DNA of 64,000 nt, taken from NCBI GenBank assembly GCA_963920765.1, contig OY987249.1:12338817-12402816 (forward strand). Reading direction: 5' to 3'. This stretch comes from Ulota crispa. Lineage: Eukaryota > Streptophyta > Bryopsida > Orthotrichales > Orthotrichaceae. The position numbers and the translations under genes were made by a program. The notes beneath the pieces are model-generated. The model saw only the letters and a program-made list of their open reading frames with translations, was not told where the DNA came from and did not search any database. Positions 57,697-64,000 of this stretch are shown one piece after another; within the stretch, counting starts at the first letter, position 1; every line of letters begins with the position of its first letter.

Positions 57697-60600
57697 CTAG
57701 CCTTGGTAGCAATGAGGTGGCAACCGAGGGGTCACAACAGCAACTAAGGGATCACGCTTTGGCATTGTTACACCAGGTTGTGCCTCCGTCAAGTTCAATC
57801 CCTCTACCTCCCAATTAAAAGCGTGCAACAAGCTTGCCACTTGGAAATTCACTGTCACAGTTGCCAATCCCATGCCTAGACACACGCGCCGCCCAGACCC
57901 AAATGGTAAAAACTCGTAATGTTGGCCTTGGAACGTTGTGTCTGCAGTCACAGCTCCCTCCAAGAACCTCTCTGGCACAAACTCCGTTGGTCTATCCCAA
58001 CTTTGTCCAATGGCCCATGCGTTCACCAGCAAGCGTGTTTGTGCAGGGATGTCATAGCCAAAGGCCGTGGTGGCAGTCTTATTTTGGTGAGGAATGAGCA
58101 AAGGCACTGGCGGATGCAAGCGCAATGCCTCCTTGATGATTGCTTGGATGTACTTGAGGTTGGGAACGTCAGATTCTTGCACTATGCGGTCTCGACCCAC
58201 GAAGCAGTCAAGCTCGGACCTTGCATTGCTTGCCACGTTTGGGTTGTGAAGCACCTCTGACATTGCCCACTCCGTCAGGTCCGTTGTTGTGCTTGTCCCT
58301 GCTGATAACAAATCCTACCCACGACAAAAATGAAGTCATCACAGCAACCCTGCACTTTTGAAGGCACAATTTCAAAGCAATCCAGCATTTAGGGGTTCGG
58401 AATTTTAGGGTTTTTTAGCGGCTCTGCTGGTCTCAACTTTTACTTGCATACTCTTCTCGTTTTTTTTAGAGGGTAATGTTTGTTGAAGAGAGAGCATTGT
58501 GGGGAATAAAGAGTTGATGCAGTCAGTAAAGCACTACGTGTCGGTCCATTTTGACACCTGACCCGACTTAAACTACAATGGTGCAAGTTCTCCAAGAATC
58601 CAAATTTTGCGGACATGAATTCAAAATGTCTGTGCAATGATTTACAACAGCAACATATTTCTTCACATATACTGCATAAAGAAATGTATTGATTATAAGG
58701 GAGTGATGGAGGAAAGGTAGATTTTTTGGATTGGGCTTGAAGATTTGTGGATTAATACCCAAATGATGCCTTGAACATGTTCTTTGGTAACTCCAGTTTG
58801 CGGGTTTTGCTGCTCTTCCAACAAAAGGTCAAGGAGTGTCTTTTTTTCATCGTTCTTGATGTGCTGATCAATTAGCTTCTTGTAAAACTGATCCATACGT
58901 CCACGTAATCCTCTGAATTTCTTTTGCAACCCTTGCGGGTCAAACCACTTTGGCAAATTGAAAAAGTCGCCAAGGTAAACCTCGCTAAAGCATATTGTCA
59001 ATTCTGCTACAATCTCCACAAATTCCTACATCAACAAGGATGCAAAACAAAATTTCATAAGCCTTGAACTAAATGGGGGAATCAGTAACAACAAGGCAAA
59101 TTTTTGTACTGCACCAAAATTAGCAAAAAAAACATAGATGCCCAAAATTGGAAAACCACTTCTTGCTTCCCAATTTTGTTGTTTTCCAACACACTTCCAA
59201 GCATGGCTTCTTTACCTCTTTTGTCATCTTTGAATTTTTTTCAATTTCAATGCAATACGGAAGGTGGCCCTTTGAACATGGTTTTAAATGAATCAAAGCC
59301 TCTACCACATTGCTGAGGAATCTAAGATCTTTCATGAAGTTGCATGACAATCACAACAATCCCACCCTCCCTGATTTGTATTTTATTCTTTCTAGGTTTC
59401 ATGAATATCCTTAAAAAGAGCATTTTTGTAAACAAATTGGCATTGGATTCATTGTATATATGTTAAGAAATTTTCAATTGCTTCATAATCTTATTTTGGA
59501 CGCTATACACAAGTACACAAAGATTGAAGATTGTTTGTTACAAATGACTTCTTCACAAGCTTGACATATTTTCTAATGCTAAATATATAAACATTAAATT
59601 TGTATAGTGCCCAGTTGGTCATGATAAATTCATATGATTTTACAATTTTGCACTACAAATCGTGTCGTGGAAATGTTGGTGTGACATCACCCATCTTTCA
59701 TATTATATTGTTGACTATTAAGTTACCATTAAGTCAATGGGAACTGATATGTGTACCACACCCTTTGAACTACTGTACCACCCCAGGGTAAATTTTAGAT
59801 TTCTACCATCAAAAAGCTGAATTTGAGAATTTAGAATTCAGATTTGGACTCAAAGATCATGATTTTGTTTAGAGTCATAAAAGAAATTGCAATTCAACAA
59901 CACCCAATGAAAAAAATTAACTAGGAAAAAAAATATTATTTTTACTTTTGTTTATAAAAAAGATAAACTTTTTCATTGGGTGTTAGTGAATTGCAACTTT
60001 TTTTATGGTTCTAGACTAAATCATGGTCTTTGAGTCCAAATCTGAATTCCAAATTCTCAAATTTAGCTTTTTGATGGTAGAAATCTAAAATTTACCCCTG
60101 GGTGTGGTTCAATAGTTCAAAGTGTGTGGTACACGCATCAATTCCCTAAGTCAATATTAACAAAATTACAATCTAATGTTCGACTATCTTAACACTCAAT
60201 CATACAAAGGAACCCAAGGAAGAAGATTCCACTAAAAAAACAAAGCGGAACTAGTTGAAACACAACACAACAAGCTTGGGTTGACATTGTCTCCATATTA
60301 ACCCATAAATGACCATAGGGCATAGTATAATTATATGCTATTGTATATTTGGCATTTGTTACCAATAAGGAGTTTTATTTTGGGATCTCAAGTAGCTCAT
60401 TAAAACCACTTTGATTTATTTTCCAACTTCTTTATTGATCTCAAATGTAGTAAAGGTGTGAATCTATTTCAAATACAAGAAAACACCTCATATTGTACTG
60501 GTCGTAGTGGCACGCTCATACTTTTAGGAGTTAACATTATACTATCATACAAAATTTGGACTAGATCAAACTCTCTACAACAATTCCATGCAATTGTAAC

Positions 60601-63600
60601 AACATTTATTTTTGTGATGCAATTTCATAACATTTATAACACCATACTTGCTAGAAGAGGAAAACCATTGGTCCCATTTGTATTTCACTTGAATCTAGAA
60701 AATCCCCTTTAATTCAATTAAGGAGGTCACCTAAAACCTACTTAATGGAACTTTTGTCCAAAATTCTAGACTTTTCTGTCCAAAAAGAGCATATTTTTGG
60801 ATGATATTTATCTCATTTCATTGGAAAATATTCAATGGATACCAAATTCAATGAATGTGACGTTCTCATAAAGAATATAAAGCCAAAAGTGCCAATATGT
60901 AAGAGTTGTACCCTTTTAATGAATATGATGTTTTATAGAAACAGCGCCAAATCGAACAATCAAGCTTGTAATTCCACATTAGTTGGGTTTCAACAAGTTA
61001 TGCGAGCTTTGGAAAGAAAGAGAGCATAAGAAACGTCGTTGGTACCCGAATCATTTGGGTTAAATTGTGGTCCTCGTCTTGCTCGCCTAGGAACCGTCTG
61101 TTGAGGATCATGCGGGACAGCACGTTGGAGCTCATGATGCTCAAGTGCGTGTTTAGTTGGGTCGGAGCCGGCGCCTCCCGGAACAGTCTGTGCAGCATGG
61201 ACGCCATTTCATTGCTCCGGATATGGCTGGACATTTCCAAACGCTTACTGGACATCAACTCTGCCATCAAAATCTTGCGCAGGTGCCGAGTCACGGGCGT
61301 GATGCTGTGAAGCACCATGTCTGCGGTGAAAAGAGATCGCTAAGCCAAAGGCGGCGAGTGCATACTCAGCTTGAAACCGGGCTTGAAACTTGAAAATTTT
61401 GACTATCTAGAAAATATCCTCAATTTAATAATTGTCAACATGATGCCTTATAACTAAAAACCGGGACTCACTAGTACGCATACTCACTGCTTTTTTATCT
61501 CTACTTTCATTACCCAATTCGAATCATGTAACACCATATTAGGTTAATTGGGAAAAGCGGAGGGAATTTTTTGTACTTTACCTTACTCCCACACCAAATT
61601 AGGTAAATTGGGAAAAACCGTACATTTGGGATTTTCATTATATCTGCCATTATGTTTGTATTAGCATATCACAAAAAAAACAAGCATACATCTTCTTGTA
61701 CAATAATGAAGTCTCAGTGATTGCCTCCAAAAACTTCAATAATTACAACTTTTGAGCAAATGCTATACCTACACTTATTTATAGAAGATTAAGGTGAAAT
61801 ATAAAATGGTCCCTCTATTTTTCACAATTTACATTACCTAAAGGTGGTAATTATCAAAAAAATTGGAGATAATCACTGAGACTACACTATTATACAAAAA
61901 AATGCATGCTTGTGTTTTTGTGATATGCTAATATATCCATAATGATAGAATAGTGAAAATCCCAAAATGTACAGTACTGTTTTCCCAATTTACCTAATAC
62001 AGTGTTTGTAACAGTAGGACCAGTGTCAAAGTTAACTAGAATTAATACAAATCCTGGAAGATATTATCTCAGATTTGCAGGGCCCTTGCAGAGCGGTATT
62101 CTTGATACAGGAATCAAAGGTGGAGTTCCCGAGGCATGGAGGGTGGTAGTGCTACGCACCTCCAGGCAATAAAAGGTCGACGGCTCGGGTGGGCGGGCGC
62201 GAGGAGAAGTTGGCATCCTGGAGCTTGAGAAACTCTTTGGCAGCCTCTGGTGAGGTGGCCACGATGCAGAGGCGCTGCCCCATCCATATCGACATCACTG
62301 GTCCATGCTTTTGAGCCAAGTTCTGCAAGTTCCGGTGGGGATGCGTGCCCAACAAGTGCAACGACCCCACAATGGGCCACGCTCTTGGCCCAGGCGGCAG
62401 CTTCAACTTGGGTTGGCTCCAGAGCAACTTGCTCACCTGAATCACCAACAACGCCACTGCCACAACCTGCTCGTATTCACCCACGGGCTTGGTGTCATTA
62501 ATTAAACTGGGTTTTGCAAAATAATAATTCGTTTCAAACAACGTATTAGGTGAATTGAGAAAACAAAGGGACCGTTTTGTACTCCACCTTAATTTCACAT
62601 TAGTAAATGTAGGTATTGATAGCTATTGCTCATAAGTTGAAATTATTGAAGTTCTTGGAGGCAATCACTAAGATTGCACTATTGTACAAGAAAATGCACT
62701 TCATTTTTTTGTGATATGCTAATATATGCATAATGCATAATGGCAAAAATAGTGAAAGTCCCAAACTGTACTGTTTTTCCCAATTTACCTAATATGGTGT
62801 TTCTCTCCTTTCCTCAAACTACCTAGCCCCTGCTAGCGTTTTGAACTCTCTTCATTTTACGTCCTTGAAGAACTACTATCGACACCAATCATCAAGGACA
62901 ATTGGTGGGTATAGCAGAATCAGGTAGCATGTCAATTCGTTTTCCTGGAATGTCAATTTGAAATCACGATATCTCAAAGCTTGAAGGTAAACTAAACAAC
63001 CACAAACACTCAGAAGTGAAAAATAGAAAATAACGCCATATTTGTTAATTTTGGAAGAAATCTCAATTTTGAGAATAAATTAGGTTTAAGGTGATCATCT
63101 TAAACCAAGTTCTAGGTTCAAGCAATGTTTTTTTGGTACACGTGCCCTCACTTGAGAGGAATTTGAGAGGGACAAGATTTCAGTGGCTCAGATTGTATTT
63201 GATACCTTTGAATTTGGCATTTAAAGCTAGAAAGAAAAACATTAAGCTTAAGGTGAAGTATAACTTGGGAATCTGGTTTTCCCAATTTAATGAATATGGT
63301 GTTCAAATACAATGAAGAACTATAGATATTGGCTGGTTGCGATCTCCTTCGTGATGAAGTATGTTCGATCACACCACCCTTACAAAATGAAAAGTCGATT
63401 CACATTGTTTTTCTGGAGCACCATCTTGAGCGCGTCTTAGATGAGAGATACCAATTTAGACACTGGACTGACTCATTTTGAACACAATGCGTGTCGAACT
63501 TCGGAGTAAATTCTGGTTGTAATTTACTGTAAAGAAGGTCAGGACAAGTTTCCACAACTGAAAAAAAGAAAGTTTTGTTCTATAAACTAGATTGTCTTCA

Positions 63601-63910
63601 CTAAGTGTACCAAAGGACCAGCAGTATTCCCCCAAGTTCACTACCCAGAAGCATCTCCAGCCATTTCATGGTACAAATGAAGTGGCCTAGTTGCGGAGGA
63701 ATGTCAGAAGTGACGCTCGTATTAGTGGTATCTGTAAAGAGTACCTTGAATGACGTTCATTGATCAGCTAAGTGTGTGTCTTAACCGGAGATCAAACAAC
63801 AGAAGACTTGGAATGCGATTTTGGAGGCTGGAGAAAACTTGAACGAAAGGTAACTAAAGGAAGAAGAGCCTGTGACTTACCACGATGAGAGCCTCAGTGG
63901 TGAATGCCAT
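57697..63910 (-). CDS. Cytochrome P450, A-type (CYP71-clan-like), copy C, intact
   Basis: Predicted 498 aa, ER-anchored. Exons on the minus strand: 63910-63881 (MAFTTEALIV), 62466-62160, 61320-61046, 59025-58759, 58314-57697, with GT-AG introns and an open frame throughout. The structure equals copy A. Differences: exon 3 is 6 nt longer; exon 4 is 24 nt shorter, an in-frame loss of eight residues in the charged loop before LLD.LLEEQ. The I-helix is AGTSTT, ExxR is EALR (355-358), PERF is present, and the haem loop reads FLPFGSGRRVCLG with Cys438; Leu replaces the usual Pro after the cysteine, still within FxxGxRxCxG. Introns 1-3 are 1414, 839 and 2020 bp against 457, 340 and 1053 in A, because of MITE insertions. 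All frame and splice features are intact, so it is probably expressed, possibly with a changed substrate range. Confidence 0.88.
59739..60146. mobile_element. Mutator-like foldback MITE, M4, in intron 3 of P450 C (408 bp)
   Basis: It opens GGGAACTGATATGTGTACCA and closes GGTACACGCATCAATTCCC. TAAGTCAAT flanks both sides, a perfect 9-bp duplication. Copy A keeps the unfilled site (ATGAAGTCAATGTCAAC near 27270). Confidence 0.9.
60298..60535 (+). mobile_element. TTAA element, type T5, in intron 3 of P450 C (238 bp)
   Basis: The ends are TTAACCCATAAATGACC and CATACTTTTAGGAGTTAA, with TTAA on both sides. The interior matches 1689-1934. P450 A and B lack it at the aligned position. Confidence 0.75.
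61530..62001. mobile_element. Composite M3-like foldback in intron 2 of P450 C
   Basis: Two left ends (CACCATATTAGGTTAATTGG at about 61531 and CACCAAATTAGGTAAATTGG at about 61600) pair with CAATTTACATTACCTAA near 61830 and CCCAATTTACCTAATACAGT near 61985. The inner arms are inverted repeats around a TGCATGCTTGTG/CAAGCATACA region. Probably one element inserted in another. Confidence 0.6.
62536..62805. mobile_element. M3-like MITE in intron 1 of P450 C
   Basis: The ends are ACGTATTAGGTGAATTGAG and CCCAATTTACCTAATATGGT. The interior shares TGTGATATGCTAATAT with the composite at 61530. Confidence 0.65.
63030..63304. mobile_element. TIR MITE, family M3, second in intron 1 of P450 C
   Basis: The ends are CGCCATATTTGTTAATTTTG and CCCAATTTAATGAATATGGT. 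The interior has GGTACACGTGCCCTCACTTG, shared with 53034 and 35465. Confidence 0.75.
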
Positions 63911-64000
63911 AGTCGCACTGTCGGCAAACTGTACGCAGTTGAGGATCTCAGCTCCGTGGTGCAGATTTCTCAAATCCCACCCACTTGTGAGGCGAAGCCG
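63911..64000 (-). promoter_or_regulatory. 5' leader of P450 C, cut by the window edge
   Basis: These 90 bases match the leaders of A and B (GCTCCGTGGTGCAGATTTCT, GAGGCGAAGCCG). The promoter proper lies outside the window. Confidence 0.6.

Noticed and set aside
503-60535. TA target duplication (Tc1/mariner or Stowaway) or TTA/TAA (Harbinger/Tourist) for the TTAACCCC elements
   Set aside because: TTA...TAA is not a direct repeat at these ends. TA is formally possible, but the outer T and A are present at nearly every well-preserved end, so TTAA is preferred.
1-64000. LTR retrotransposons, LINEs, tRNA or rRNA genes
   Set aside because: I saw no reverse transcriptase, integrase or gag motifs, no long direct terminal repeats and no convincing tRNA box pair. 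Solo or very old elements could be missed by eye.

Overview
This window is nuclear DNA of a land plant. It is AT-rich and intron-bearing, with GT-AG introns. It holds a tandem array of A-type (CYP71-clan-like) cytochrome P450 genes and part of a plant GT29 sialyltransferase-like gene. The long intergenic stretches are packed with small non-autonomous DNA transposons. The P450 genes have five exons, more than the one or two introns usual for angiosperm A-type P450s, so a seed-free lineage is possible. I cannot fix the species.

The P450 genes all lie on the minus strand. Copy A (25101-28965) is intact and predicted at 502 aa. Copy B (43168-49501) is a pseudogene with frameshifts, a stop just before the haem cysteine and two lost splice sites. 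Copy C (57697-63910) is intact and predicted at 498 aa. All three share five exons, identical intron positions and phases, and a first exon of only 24-30 nt. Sequence matching the distal 5' flank of A and B lies at about 129-340, which implies a fourth copy just left of the window. The repeated unit is P450 plus several kb of 5' flank. Its right-hand homology with copy B starts inside the last exon of the GT29 gene (22876-24801, plus strand): B's 3' flank carries the last eight codons and stop of that gene.

Layout: 1-2640, flank of the off-window P450 unit carrying a chain of three mobile elements. 2640-22220, repeat-dominated DNA with no recognised gene, including a 3.1-kb CACTA element. 22226-24801, GT29 remnant. 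24802-29265, P450 A. 29266-41900, A-unit flank, with a 1.1-kb palindrome and many MITEs. 41902-49790, GT29 tail and P450 B. 49791-57480, B-unit flank broken by several insertions. 57480-64000, P450 C, running to its 5' leader at the window edge.

The most unusual signal is a superfamily of miniature elements (about 220-985 bp, at least seven internal types). They share TTAACCCCTAAA-like ends and are flanked by TTAA. One copy is nested in another repeat whose two sibling copies keep the unfilled site, which shows directly that TTAA is duplicated on insertion. That is the hallmark of piggyBac-like elements, which are not the expected plant MITE type. Several Mutator-like foldback MITEs with 9-bp target duplications sit beside them, two of them inserted independently into intron 3 of P450 B and C while A keeps the empty site.
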